A stretch of DNA of 64,000 nt from Acholoe squamosa (Eukaryota; Annelida; Polychaeta; Phyllodocida; Polynoidae): NCBI GenBank assembly GCA_949317995.1, contig OX439047.1, positions 32,216,950 to 32,280,949 of the forward strand, written 5' to 3'. The notes under the pieces are model-generated. The model did not search any database. It was not told where the DNA came from and was given only the letters and a program-made list of their open reading frames with translations. A program made the translations under genes and the position numbers. Shown here one piece after another: positions 11,060 to 24,900 of this stretch. The first letter of the stretch is position 1. Each line of letters starts with the position of its first letter.

Positions 11060-12380
11060 TGTTACCTTAAGCTGCCTTTATTGTAATTGCGGGAACTTGG
11101 TTGCACCAATTATTATATCAGTGGTAGATTCCTGAGGGTATCCATGTCTACAGCGTCTGTGATAGATGAAATGGGCATCACAACATGCATTTCGTCCACC
11201 TTTTGTTGCAGTTGATTGCTATATACATACAATTATTATGATAGCGCGAGGATCGGAATTAAGATTGGTTTCATTGCTGAGCCCGAAGAGCATCAACATC
11301 TGCATTGGGAGTCTATACATATACCATATTTAGTCCCATGCAACTTTGCACACAGAATGATAGTTAGATATCACATGTGAAGGGTTTTGTGCGATGATTC
11401 ACTCTTCTGCGATGCCCAGTTGGGGATAATATAAACTAGTTTTAACGGTATTTGGCGATTTGTCATAAAGGGGGACCACACTGTCATGATAGAATGCGCC
11501 AAGCTATTTACAGTACATTGCTTTTCTTTTTTGGAAAACAGTAGGACCTGCTGATTGTACACATCTAATGACCCTACAATAGTTCCCCGTACCCAGTACA
11601 ATGGTATTTATAGTCCATTTACAATTGGGGCTGAGTGTGCAAAGAGAAATATTCTGAAACGTTGTGCAACGTTGTATGACAACCTACTCATATCAAAAGT
11701 TATAACATGATTATCGAGTTTCGGCACTGATTTGAGTTTTTAAAGTGGATAAAACGAGTTCCCATATATTGGGATACAAGAATCTAAAATGACAGCAGAC
11801 CATGACCATGACAGTGAGTTGACACCAACATAAATCCTCCATTTGTGAAGCATATATACCAAATGAAATGATATACTTTGGACAGAACATCCTTGAAACC
11901 TTATCCTACCTCCCTGTTGACTAGATTCCTTTATATTATGGCTGTATTTAATATAAAAAATCGTAAACTTTCTAAGCGGGCGACTAGCCATGCGTCTTCG
12001 CCATTCTGTCAACAGCACCTATGGCACTGCCTGGTGTGTACTAATTGAACTATCCGTCTGCTCGGATTTGCTACACGGTACCGGAATATTTCATCATAAT
12101 ATTCTGGCCATTTTGAGCAATTATAGTGTTCAAATCATGTTTTGGAGTTTGGTAATATCTAATAGAATATATTTTAATTGTTTTAATAAGTTGAGAAGGC
12201 TACACATGCTGTGTAACATGTGTAAATTGGAGTGTTTTTCTCTGCGGTCCGCTCAGGAGGGACATGAAACCAAGATGGTGGAGGGCTGTCTCATCCGCTC
12301 GTAACAGAAAACAATGGACTCAATCAATTTTAGAGGGAAATACTTAAAATTAATGGTGGAAACCATGTTATAAACGCAAT
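11060..12380. other. Intergenic with a dispersed repeat at 11530-11640
   Basis: No gene recognised. The reverse complement of 11530-11640 (phrase TACTGGGTACGGGGAAC) resembles 49985-50105 (TACTGGGTACAGGGCAAC) at roughly three-quarters identity by eye. Both copies are interrupted by stops, so this is a dispersed non-coding repeat. Confidence 0.5.
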
Positions 12381-12382
12381 GT

Positions 12383-12491
12383 GTAATGATTAGACTTGAA
12401 CTCGTTGACTTTAGGGGTTTGATAAAAGCATTCGCCTATGGCTCATGCTTTTATCACCCCCTAAAGTCAACTCGTTCAAGTGTAATCATTA
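12383..12491. repeat. Long near-perfect hairpin
   Basis: Arms of about 48 nt (12383-12430 and 12445-12491) are over 90% complementary and are joined by a loop of about 14 nt. Words TTGACTTTAGGGG and GATAAAAGCAT recur inverted. The loop does not resemble either arm. Most likely a small MITE; a hairpin-RNA locus is possible but unsupported. Confidence 0.75.
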
Positions 12492-12704
12492 TATATTACA
12501 TACGTAATCCTGCGCAAAATCAGAGAGGAGAGGCTACAGGTTTTGCCATTTTTGTTCTCTTATTCGTATCCGTAGGTATGGGGACCAATACAATTGTATG
12601 TGTACTTAGAATTACAGCAACGAGCCAGGCCATCCGAAAAGAATGCGACCAATGTGGTGCTATAACCTAAACTATTCTATGCAGCTATATGATAGGATCT
12701 CCCC

Positions 12705-13010
12705 ATTAACTTCGGGCCAAAAAAAAAGAAGTTAAGTTTCTAATAACCCGACCGACCCTAGCAGAACAGGGCCAAAAAGAATTTGGGGGGGGGGGACTTT
12801 GACGAATTCTGTTGTTTTTTGGGAGAATTTTGCTTGATTTTTTTCATCCATTTTCATTTTCATATTCTTCCCCTCTTTCACAGCTGTCAAAGTTTTCCAT
12901 CATTATTTGGCAATGAAATCGAAGAATTTGATACATCAATTGATGTGTGCCCTAATATTTCCCATACATATGTAAAAACAAATATCGACCTACCGACCAT
13001 ACCTTTTCAA
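12705..13010 (-). mobile_element. GGTCGGT-type MITE, inverted copy
   Basis: On the minus strand it shares CCTGTTCTGCTAGGGTCGGT and CGGTAGGTCGAT ends with the copies at 25.6 and 53.6 kb. The phrase ATGTGTGCCCTAATATTTCC corresponds to the reverse complement at 53700. The open frame across it is explained by the repeat. Confidence 0.65.
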
Positions 13011-13511
13011 GTCATGTTACTAGAAACAAACAATATTTTTAGGCCCCGGGCGTTGTGAAGAACACTTTTAAAGTTTGGTTTACTATATGATGACATTTCC
13101 AAGAAACTGTGCTCAATATTGCCCACCTATCCCATCGTTTCCATAGCAACGAAGAGTAAAATAATTTATGTACAGACCGATTCTGCAAAAATCTTCTATT
13201 CATATTCCAAAGATAAAAGAGTCGCTCTTAAAATTAATTGTATCTAATGAGCATATTTTTCACCCATCTTCCATTATGGTATCCCCTTGTGGCTAAAGAG
13301 ATAACTAAAAGCCTTCCTTTATCCTTCGTTAAATCACATGTTTGTGCCTCATTAGTCAGCCATAAATATGCATATTTATCTCTAGATAGGCTACACTGCC
13401 TGATCAATATCTATGTTTTAATCCGGCACATTTACTACATATTAAAGATGTGAGCGACGCGGCTCGGACACCTATAGATACCAATATTCTTTGCCGTGGT
13501 TAGCCGTTTTA

Positions 13512-13742
13512 TTCTAATGACTTGGATTACAGATCCGGCGGTGAAATTATTGGCAAAACCAAAAAAAAAAAAACCGGGACGACGGGATTTTTGGAGAATT
13601 TAACAACAACAAAAATACCCTTTGAAGAAAAATTTAAGTGGCTTCGAGCTATGGGGTATTTTGGCTGTCAGATAGAAGCATATGTGAGTTTTTTCCCTCT
13701 GACCGACCAAAGTTGAAGGTGAAAAAGTCTGTAATCCAAGTT
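13512..13742. mobile_element. AACTTGGATTAC MITE, about 230 bp
   Basis: Terminal inverted repeats TGACTTGGATTACAGATCCG (left) and CTGATAACTTGGATTACAGA (right, minus strand). A/T-rich centre with a poly(A) run. A single end is found again at 2953. Confidence 0.65.
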
Positions 13743-14171
13743 ATCAGAATTAAGTGGCCTTGGTTATCTTTTTTTCCGCTTCTTCTTCACACTTTTAATT
13801 AAAATCATTTTGTGGCATTTTGAAGAATCTTTATAATATGACAGTTTCAATTTACAATCAAAATTAATTATTGTGAGCTTGTGAGCTGGGTTTGTTTTTA
13901 GTTCTCACTGTAAAAGAAAGTCATCAAAATAACACGGATCGCTGGTAAATTCAACAATCATCTCTTAAAGTGTATAATTCAAGATATGCCATCTTGATAT
14001 CATATTTCTTTCTGACATATCTTAAAGTACAGAATGGCTCAAACACATCGCTGTGCACGTCATCACAATGGGAACTTGATAGTCAGTTTTGCCATCTCAG
14101 CAGTGTACATGTATTATAAATACACCAACTTCTCATCCTTTCCTCTTACAGGTGAAGACAGTTATATAGAC

Positions 14172-16355
14172 ATGGCCGACATTTATCTAAAAGGCTCCAG
14201 TCCAGAGAGGTGTCCAACAGCTGGTGTAACCTTGACAACATATCATACCTTGGTCCTCCGGGGTCTCCACACCTTAAGGCAGGAGGGCCTTCTCTGTGAC
14301 TTCACTTTGGTGGCAGATGGCTGCCACTTCCCAGTCCACAGGGCCTTGTTGGCATCTGTCTCTGAGTACTTCCGGGCTGTCTTCCGGTCTGGCATGATCG
14401 AGACACAGCGGGACGCCATGGAACTAAAAGGTGTATCAGCAGTTGGTCTCAGTAGGGTCCTCGGTTTTGTGTACACGGGGGAACTGAGTATGAATGAGGA
14501 GGTGGTCGTGGAGGTATTAAGGGCAGCAAATCACCTTCAGTTGCAGCATGCAATTGATATGTGTACACAGTATTTAATGAAAAGCCTTAACTTGGAGAAT
14601 ATAAGGGATATGCAGGTATGTATACTAAATCGACACACCACAAATGAAGCTTGTTTTCACTTTGTTAGATAACATTTTTGTATAGGTATTCATATGCTAT
14701 ATTTTCAATCTTCAATATCATCTGTCGAATGGGTAAAATCGATTTTGAAAACAAATAGGTATACAGCCAAAAATAATTAGCATTCGCGCCATAATTTGTA
14801 CATCCATTAAAGTTCAAATATTAGTTAACAAATCTATTATGGTGTCATTACTTACTTAATTCTGTTAAAAATAGTCTAGTTTTTTCTGATTAGAGCTCCT
14901 TTCTTACAGTAGAAAATTATTACAATTTAAACCATGAGGACTAAGATATATATCATGAACAATAGTTCTCAAAGCAAGCGCAATTGATTCTGTTGAAATT
15001 GGTCTCATTTATTCTAAACTGAACTTTCCTTTTGTCAGAGCATCGCAGATACTTATGATCTCATTGCTCTGAAGGATGCAATCCAAGGATTCCTCCTGAG
15101 GAGAATCTCCAAGTTCTCTAGAACCAACTACTTCAAGCAACTACCAATGAACGAGGTGTGCAACCTGATAAGGGACGATAGGCTCCATGTAAGCTCAGAA
15201 ATCAAAGTGATGAAGATCATTTTTGACTGGATTAATTATCACAGGGAGAAAAGGGAACCACTTATTGGCAATCTGATGAAGGATACCCGCCTGGCGCTTA
15301 TGTCCAAGGTTGAATTGCAGACATTAGCCCAGGTGCCTTACATCAGGAGGAACCGCCACTGTCTGGAGCTGATACGAGCAGCTCTTCACTTCAGCAGCCT
15401 GTCTGATGAAAAGGTACTACTGGTTTCTCCCTCTAGTGAGATAAGGAGTGAACTATATGTGGTAGCATTTAGCTGCACAGAGCAGCATTCTCTCCATACC
15501 AGTGTTCTGTACAACAATCATTGGTGCCTCCTGGACACGGCTCTACCCCAACCAAGGCACTTCATCAATGCTGCAGCCACTGTTTGTAACAACTTTTTAT
15601 ATGTATGTGGTGGACAGGGTATCAAGGCTGCCATAAGCTCCTGCCTCTGCTACAACCCTTATACCTGCAAGTGGACCACTATATCACCCTTGAAGCAACC
15701 AAGGAAGAACTTTGAGCTTGTATCCCATGACCTGAATCTCTATGCCATTTGTGGAATCAGCAATAACTTTGAAGTGATTGATGACGCTGAGGTGTACTCT
15801 ATTGAGCATGATAAATGGGTCAGTGCCTTCAGGACCAAATCAAAGATTACTGACATGGCAGCTTGTGTCCAAAAAGACAGAATCTACATAGCAGGAGGGG
15901 TGAATGAGCACTGCTACCATGTAAGAGACTTTGCTTTTTACGACACCCGCTCAAGGAAACTCCAGTCAGGGCCAGATTTATTGGAGATAAAATTCAAACC
16001 GAGAATGGTGTCCACTATGGACAAGCTATATCTCACAGACTTGTACAGAACAGAAGGAATACCTACCCATCTGGAGGAATATGACCCTAAGGTCCAGCAG
16101 TGGAGTAAAATCCCACTGCCAGGGGTCCAATTCTCACGCTGCTTCAGTGCTATCAATATTGGTCCCTGGATCTACTTTATTGGGCGCAATGATGTAGAGG
16201 ACGGCAGTAGTAAGAGGTATAATGTCCAATCAAAAGCAATAGAAGACATTCGGTCCTTCCCCTGGCAGGTCGAATCTCCACTTTGTGTATCTATGAAACT
16301 CCCTAATGGACTGACACGTGGAGCTCTGAAAAAAAACATGACAGGATTTGAATAA
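14172..16355 (+). CDS. Kelch-like BTB-BACK-Kelch protein (Cul3 ubiquitin ligase adaptor)
   Basis: Two coding exons, 14172-14615 and 15039-16355, joined in phase 0 across a 423-bp GT-AG intron (donor CAG|GTATGT, acceptor TTTTGTCAG|AGC), give 586 aa. The exon opens at 14152 behind a strong acceptor (CTCTTACAG), so an upstream 5'UTR exon is likely. An ATG at 14034 lies in that intron and was not used. Residues 33-140 are a BTB domain (LCDFTLVADG, FPVHRALLASVSEYFRAVF). Residues 146-250 are a BACK/3-box region that in this family contacts Cullin-3. Residues about 285-570 are Kelch repeats (LYVCGG at 336-341, IYIAGG at 430-435), several of them degenerate (ICGIS, YFIGRND). By eye it is nearest the KLHL9/13/26 group, but no orthologue is claimed. 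Such proteins recruit substrates for Cul3-dependent ubiquitination. Confidence 0.92.
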
Positions 16356-16720
16356 ATTCGCAATGGAAGCACCTGCAATCTGGGAGTATGTTTTGGACTG
16401 AATATGTGCCACATAGCATTGATGGTGATTTATATTGACCAGGTTTGGGGAAGTTGCCAAATGCTAGGTAATGTAAAATAGACTTACCAAGGGAATACAC
16501 TAACGCTGTCTAAGGGGACAATGACCTGCGATTTTATATGCGGGTCCGTTCTAAAAACTATTAAAAAGGCCAATCTGTCCCGGAGACTTATTTTTCTGAT
16601 ACTTCCAGATATTGTAGGACTGTCTAATCCTGGCGTGTTTGTCACTAGTTATATCATGTACCTTCAATATTGTTAGGTGTTGTGAAAAAGAGTCATTGCG
16701 CACAAATAAAAAAAAGTTAA
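16356..16720 (+). other. Probable 3'UTR of the Kelch-like gene
   Basis: Follows the TAA at 16353-16355. The first good AATAAA is at 16705-16710 (ACAAATAAAAAAAAG), giving a 3'UTR of about 370 nt. The A-rich run right after it is genomic. Confidence 0.5.
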
Positions 16721-16898
16721 AAGATAAAATCGTCTTAACATGGATGTTGCATGTCTGTTTTCTAGCGGAATGACTTAAGCTAACACTAATTTCATTAATG
16801 CCTTTTTAAAGCAAAAGGTTCCAGGGATGGATGTGCTATGCGTGCGGCCCTTGCTATGCGACCTAGCTTTCTATGGCTATCTGCCTAAGTATGTTGAG

Positions 16899-16901
<3 letters not shown>

Positions 16902-16961
<60 letters not shown>
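16902..16961. repeat. (TA)n microsatellite
   Basis: About 60 bp of pure TA repeat downstream of the Kelch-like gene. Confidence 0.95.
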
Positions 16962-16963
<2 letters not shown>

Positions 16964-18999
16964 CAAATATTGATACGATCTGCGAAAAGGGCCCTTAGTG
17001 CAAGGTGCGTTTAGGTCCCTATTCCCAGTACAAGTCACATTTATAACTAAAACACATCATATCTATGTATAGGCCAAACCTTGTTTATTCAAACTGTGTG
17101 CGGTGGGTTATCAGTGATTCTGAATCACGTGACTATTAATGATAATGTCGGATGGTGCTTGGAAAGACATTTTGGAAAGTCGTAAAAGGGAAAAGTCTCA
17201 AGAATATTATCTTTTACAAAGATGCTCAAGCTTTTAGCAATTTAAGCCATTAAATGAAATGATGTTTTTCCTTTACATTTTCTTGTTGAATGTTATACAT
17301 TATATTTATCATAATATCATGTGATCACTTAAAATTGAAACATGCCGAACGCTAGTGGTTTTTCAATATCATTAGCTGCCGAATGAGACTGCCTGCAAAG
17401 GTGAGACGCAACTATAAATGCTATTTGCAATTGTCAGTGAGAGTACTGCAATTCAAGGCATTGTTCAGTAAATAAAGATTATTTTTCTCCCCGAAAAGGA
17501 AACGACACAACAAAATGATATGCAGAAATGCTATTTTCTCCTTCACTCATGAGTGTTATGCAGGGAAAAAACGACAAGCATACGTTTTATTTCTATTATA
17601 CCATCGTTTATTACATTACACAACAATAAGCAGATATGTAATAATGTGGTATGTTTTGTGAAAGTCAACCATACACTGCCTCGTGCCTGATAGATAACTA
17701 TGAATTATATCCAGAACACTCAGTTACAATACCTGGGCTAAAACTTATATACAAGCCCAGGAATGTAGAAATACCCAAAGCTAACAACAGAAGTCACATC
17801 CTGTACAAAATAGTGCATTTTGAGTTAGTTAGTTATTCATATGGGAGGTGCTTTAATTATGCATTGTTTTAAGAAATGTTTATTAACCAGCTTAGATCAA
17901 TGGCACTGCATCTGAGGATATGTCATACCTAACCGTTTGAAAAGAGCAATAGATAGATTGAATGATTGACATGCACAATTATTTCTGCGAATTTGGTTCC
18001 AATTCTAATTCCATCAACTTTGATGTGATATATTCATGGTCTACTATGAAGTGAGAGTATAGGAAAGAAAAAATCAAAAGATCTAGCTCTATATCAGGTA
18101 GGGCCTACCCTATAATGCTAGCAGGCAGGTACATAGACAACATTACAGAACACTCAACAGGTGGACTATAATGGTTTCCGAATAACACATAATATATGGC
18201 TTATGAAGAGTGAAATACCATGATTGTTGATATAGAAAATGACGGTTTCATACAAATCTATGAAATCTCGTATCCATTAATATTGCTTTAAACAGTTATT
18301 CAAGACAAGAAAACGTGACTTTGCTTGGCTTTTAGCTTGCCAGTTCAAAATGGATTCTCCCAATACTTGTTGGCTTTCAAACGTCATCAGATTGCCTTCC
18401 CATTATTGATTTAAAAACACTGATTAACAGTCTTGCCATTTGGACATTGTGTGATGCAAGTCTTTTGACTGTATTGTTGAGAAACACCACTTATTAGTCA
18501 TCTACAAGAGCTCTACATTACAACCACAAATTACAGCCAATTGGTACACAAATTGCACATACATCCTGCATTAATACTTTGTAATAACTATGAACACTGC
18601 TGCAGGCTTGCCTAATAATTATTATTATCTCCAATTATCTTCTTCCCATCAGATACCCCTTTTGCGATATCACTGCATGATGAGTGAAAACAATGCCCCA
18701 GACGTGAGCATTTATCCTTGTTTCCACCAGATCCCAATAATTACACGGGGGATTTCCAGATTTTATCTTGGACTCTGTTTGATCAGACACCGATGCCCTA
18801 ATGGTGTGTACTCAAACCAAATATTATCCATTTCCAAGCATTGCAACTTTTAAATCATACTTAGATGAGCCCTCCTGACATGCCTAATTATAAGAATAAA
18901 CAAGCTGGCACTCTGCATACACATAGGTATATAGTGGGAACAAGACAATTCTGTACACTTTCCTTGGTCATATCACAATCGTCCTTCTGACCGTTTCAA
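16962..18999. other. Intergenic and probable 3'UTR of the stress-protein gene
   Basis: The two convergent genes end here. Minus-strand AATAAA signals occur at 17586-17591 and 17607-17612, but they lie about 1.4 kb beyond the stop codon, so poly(A) site choice is uncertain. No other gene recognised. Confidence 0.4.
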
Positions 19000-21900
19000 T
19001 TAGTCCTTCTCCCACTTGCAGATCAAAACGGGTACCTTGGCCCTCCTAATGACTGCGTCACTGACAGACCCAAGGATTGCCTTCTTGATCTTCCCCAGGC
19101 CTCGTGCACCCATAATGATCATCTCTGCCTGCTGATCCTTAGCTGTCTGAATGATGTGGTCCGCTGGAGAACTACCAGTTCCTGTGGCCCATTGTCGCTC
19201 GATCTGGGTGGTGAAAAAATAGAGTACATGTAATTGAAGTTTTCAGGCAAAACCTGCTGCATATGTATGGATTATATTCTTGCAATGGCACCTACAGTAA
19301 TACTTCATACTTTAAATGAAGGATTATTTTATAACCTATTGATTAATCATTAAATTTGGATCGGTTGTCCAAAGGTATTTATAAATGAGTGAATTCTACC
19401 TTGAGTTGACCCATTCGTTCTTCATACACATCACGTAATTCCATCAGCTCCTCCTCCTTCTTCATCAGCTCGCTCTCCTTCTCTGGAAAGTACATTTTAT
19501 AAGGATGGATCATAAGGACATATGATACAATGGTTAAAGATTATCATTCATTGACTATGATGCTTTACTCTTGCAGTATAATAGTGGAGTTTTTTTACAT
19601 GAGGAATTACGTAATTATCTGATATGCTCTATATGGAATGAGCAATTACATCATTATCAATTAGGCTCCCAAGAAATATCACACTTGACAAAATGTGGAT
19701 AGTTTTGGGTCATCTCAAAAATTGATTTAGAGTTAGAGTGATCGAAAACCACAAAATCAACCTTTTATTACATTTAAGTGCTGGAAGCAATATTGCATTT
19801 ACAACAAAAGTTAGTAAAACAAAATACAAAACTGCAATGTTGTTTCTTCGACCGAGGTCCATTTACAAAGCAGAAACATCAATGTCCTCATGTTTCTTAT
19901 GAATACACCAAGCCCAGCAAATTGTCGTCATCTGTCGCCATGATTGGTCATCAATGGTGACTCCTTTTTGAGTGATAACTCATTCAGTCATCTTTCGCCA
20001 CTGTGTGTTAGACTCACATGGCATAGCAATTGCTATTCCTGGTGATCTTGTGCTATAACGACGTCGTGTTCCATCTAACCACATGTGTGAGCCACTTCAC
20101 ACAGGTTGACGAGGACTCACGACAATTTGCTGGGAGGGAAGTCAATTCCGTCCACAGCAAATTCCAAAATTTGCCGCATTATAGGGGAAAGTATAAATAT
20201 TTCAGCAACATAATAATTTCTATGCAATAGCAGCCTTCTAACAAAAGGAAATTTTCTACAAAGCTGTCAAAATTGAGCAGAGCAAAATTTATCGTGGAAT
20301 CAAAATTGCCATGCGTTGCCTTTGTTGATTCGGGAACAATCTGTTGCATTTGAGAAATAACATATACTTCGGACACACCCTCTTCAGTCTGTGGCCCGCA
20401 AGTGAAATACCCATGCCCTGAAAACAGAAGAGTCCAGAGAATCAGATTATGCCATGATCCTACCAAATTCTCATCTCCTCAACCCTTCTTCACTGTGGCC
20501 AGCAAGGCCTGACCTAAAATGACGTGCCCTCCTAGATCTTTCTGTTAAGCGATGCTTTGCATATGGGTTTAGCCCAAGCTCCACTAGGCGTCACATGGCG
20601 GCAGCGTTCCTGCGCATAACACTTTTCCCTTTGTTCTGTATGTTATTGTTTATATCATATAGTGCATTGGAGTACCCTTTCCGCTTGGCTCCTCAATATT
20701 TTACATCACGCATCAGTTTTTTTTGTGAATGTCGCGGCAATTTCGCGGCAATATCACGTCATTGACACACCTGTGTCGCCTAGAACAATAGGTTTTGGTG
20801 TGCCCGATGTAACGCTGCCGCCCCGTGCCACCTAGTGGAGGCCTGACTTTAGGTAGGTATGATATTAGTGATTAGTCTACCTAGTGCAACAAAACCAATA
20901 AATCTATACACACATAAACTGACTAGTTAGACCAATATTTAGCTAAGTCTACGGCTGCCAGCTTCCATGAGTAACAGCAGACCAGTTGCCATGGCAACCC
21001 TATCAGTTGGGTTTTACAAGATTCTAACAATTTAGATTTTCAAAATGGCCAAATCTGACATTTCTTATCTTTCTTATATTTCACCACTTATGACTCAAAT
21101 ATCACCTTGACAAAATATTCAAAATATCTCATTTTGGATGATTTAAGGCCGGTTTAAAGCATGTATCCCTGATTTATTGTTATCTATTCACCATGAGAAT
21201 ATCATATTTAGATGAAATTAGACAAATTAAGTTGCTATGACAACCTTGAGGGTAAAAGTTCACTGTCGTGCAACACAAGTATCCTCACCACCGCCGGAGG
21301 CGCAGAGACAGCTGCACGCTGATTTGGGTGTACCTAGGCATTGAATATGGACAAAAGTATAAAGTGCTGGAGGTATCTTTCTCAGAATTTAAATATTGCC
21401 ATGATTAGAATAGCAGTGGCCTAAGTAATAAGGCAATGCTCTGAGATCTAGTCGACGCTATTGTAATCTAATCTCTCTATAAATCTCGAGTATAAAAGAT
21501 CATCCTATACATTTGCATTAGCATTGATAACCCATAAAGCAGTACAACGTGAATATAGAGAAAGAAAAGCTGATCTCTCTATTTGATATACTTGAGACAG
21601 ATGTGTGGATGTCATAACTTACCTCGCAAAGGCGATCGAAAATTATTTATGAATTTCACTTTCTATAACCTTGGTTATGTGATACATAGAATAAATTATA
21701 GAGCATAGTCAATAATCCCTCTCCATATTTGAAAAGATATAAGGCAGATAAATATCATGATAAATGAATCATTTATCTACCAATGCTTGAAATACATTGA
21801 ATTTGGAAATGGATGGGGATAACCTTTAGGTCATAGTACCATTTATTGGTGAGAGTAGATACAATTGATAAAACATCGAAGGGATGTTGCCAGCGCTATT

Positions 21901-24900
21901 GTCTCAGCTAGTGACGGTTGTAAGTTTTTAGGGGTAAATGCAGTGAAGAGGGGGGATGTATTCTATTCTACTCCTTTTGCACCGATGTAAATCGAACATC
22001 AGTAAGAAATATTGAGCAGGTGTTATCCAATGGAACGTTCTCAAACGTCGCCTTCTTATGGGATGGTGGTACCTTTGGATTTTTTAGTGTATAAGCTATT
22101 ACTAGATGTGTGCAATGAAATCATCAATATAGTGAGAGAGGGTTAGTGCCTTCATTTGTGAACAACCCCTTTTACTATCCATTACAACCATTGCTTCTAT
22201 ATATCATTTTTCGTCTGTCGATTTTGGTTTCCCCGATAGAACCTTGGGAAGAATGCTTAGAGATCGCCAAGGCCAAGTGGAATAGGTTTAAGCTTAGAAG
22301 ATGGAGACTTTTACAGAGCTCGGTTCTAATGCAAATTTATAAGAGATCCCAGTGCTGGATGACTTTCGCTGTCTTCGTATCTCACTATCTTCTCAGCGAT
22401 AAAGGTGGATAGCGTTTTATTCAAGGTTGTCACTCATTTCAAGATTTCATATTACCTGTGTTATAATATGCCGATATTAGATACAGATTATGCAAATTAC
22501 CTCAGGTTTCTGGCAGCCGCTAAGAGCGGAGGAGTTCCTCTCATTAAAAGATCCTTCTACACTCTTATCTTATTCTGATCTAAATGACCAAGACAGAATA
22601 GAATAACGCAATCTAGGGCAAAGAGCACACATTGACCATTGCCTTAAAACAGCTTGTTTATGGATATATGAATATATCATCATAATAGACAACAATCACG
22701 AATACTGCGACTATAGCCAATCAAAACCGTGCAAATCATGATATCAATTTTAAGGCCAAAACAAAGCATGCATGTCTACTTACTGGCCTCGATGTAGTGG
22801 GCAAGAATGACTACTGTGCCTTTTCTGTGTAAGTGATAGATGTACCCTGAGAGAGAAAACGACAGTATGAATAGTTTCATTATCATTGCTAACCAGTAGA
22901 GGAAATGGGATATCTAGGTAGAGTGAATTACATGCTTTAGACTGAAAAATCCTGAGCTGAAATATTCTTGGTAGTCGTGTAGGAACTACTTGTCGCACAC
23001 CATTTTACATGCACTACTGAAAATGGTAAATAAATTCAACATCTATCATGTCTCGTTATACTAGATAGTAATGCACATTGAAAGAAGAGTTATCGATTAA
23101 TCTAACAAAGGGTGGTTATTCTATTTTAACATATGCTCTAGAAGACACTTTAAATCTCTTAATTCAATTTTGAGTTACTGATAGAATTCACGGGAAATTA
23201 AGGACAGTAGAATGGTCGCCATGTCAACAGAGAGTCAAATATCCCGTTTGCATAACAAACACATAGTTTAAGCAGCCGAAGTTTGTTCACACTGTCATAT
23301 AGGTCTAGAACACATTTTTTCTGGTCATTTGCGTTGTTGCCCCTTGACCCAGTACTATGACTCATGTAAACATCCACAAGAAGTTATATATACCTCCAAG
23401 CAATGCCTATATTATGCTTAACACGTTTCCTTTCCCTTGCCCCAAATACACTTGTCTCGGCCCACTCCATCAATCATCATGGTATCTCTTTGGTGTAAAC
23501 TGCTAACCTAACACGATGGAATTGACTTCTTAAAGGTTAAAAGTATATTGTATTACTGTCTTTCCTGCAGACAAGCGTTGAAGTTTGGCACGTCAGCCAC
23601 GGAAGATGATCCTCCAGTCTCCGAGCTGCTCGGAGAAGAAGGTGTAACCATGCATAGTTTCTGCCAGCAGTGAAGGGCAAGGTCATGTACACAAAGAACA
23701 GACCTTGATCCAACTATAAGCATTGCGATATTCCATGGTATAGGTCCCTACCCTATTTTGGTTATTGCCATAGTATCATTGAAAAATTTCCTTTAATTGC
23801 AATCACTGCTCTCCCTGGTAGTTAGCTTAAATGAAAAAAGTAGAATATGATAATTGTATAGAAGCACCCTTCATCTATTACGATGTATATGGTGAAGGAT
23901 ATGTCTTAAGAGTGGGTAGGGTGGTCTTCTGAGGTGTTTAGTGCAGGGCTGGGAAAGTAACCCTAATCTGAGCTCCTGGAGCTACAGGAGGGCTGCTGGA
24001 TAGAAATGCATTAACTTAAATACCTCCTCCCTATTCCTCTTCCAGCTGACTTCCTCCATCAGCTGGGTAAGGTAGAGAAAATCTAGCAGTATCTAAGCCT
24101 GTGAAAGGTTGCACAAAGGTTACAACGCTATGGGCTAACCTAGAGAGAACTGCAGGAATGTTAATAGATTATATGCCACTATTTAACCAAAACATTCTGC
24201 CGTTATCCATACGCTAACAACAAAATCGTTGTGCACTAATTAGATCTAGTATAATATGATCCAGTGTTCAAATTTTCTATACAATGTTTCAAGTGAACAC
24301 TGCTGCGGGCGTTCACCAGTTATATGGAAAAAATGATCGAAAGCAAAATCCTTGATTTTGGACATAAAGCCAGTAAAATAGGTAAAACAGCCATACGACC
24401 ACTTTCCATACTGGATGATGCCATTGGACTACAAAAAGGAATCCATACTGTTTAACTAAAGGGTTTCCTCACATGTAATGGGTTATTTTAGATGCGTAGT
24501 TGAACCACTTGGGCCTTCCTCCACCCATCCTAACCCTCACCCACATCTGGGCCACTCAGCTGAGGACACATGTACACAGGGACAACATCCTTTCTCATAT
24601 CCCATTTTTCTTGATCTATTTTATTCCCTGGCGTCCTACCAGTTCTCTGTCATATTCAGTCGCCAAACTAGACTCTGGATAACCAGGTCTGGATGTAGAG
24701 CCTTCACTCATGTAAGATTTACAGTTGGATGCAAGGCGCTATGGTAATGGGTAACACAGGTCAACATCAGCTATTTGGACTTTTTATCATTGTTGATAAC
24801 CTGTGACGGTAGCTAGGTACAGCGATTGTAATAGGCCAGTCAGACATTAGGGCTTAAAAATGTGTTAGGGTTAAGAGATCCTACCAATGCTTGTCAAAAT

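Noticed and set aside
14034-14171. Upstream ATG extending the Kelch-like protein by 46 codons
   Set aside because: The segment lies before a strong splice acceptor at 14151/14152 and has intron-like composition. The ATG at 14172 begins a typical KLHL N-terminus.
20179-20466. 95-codon minus-strand frame as an extra USP exon
   Set aside because: The four-exon USP model is already in phase and complete without it, and the peptide does not resemble the family.
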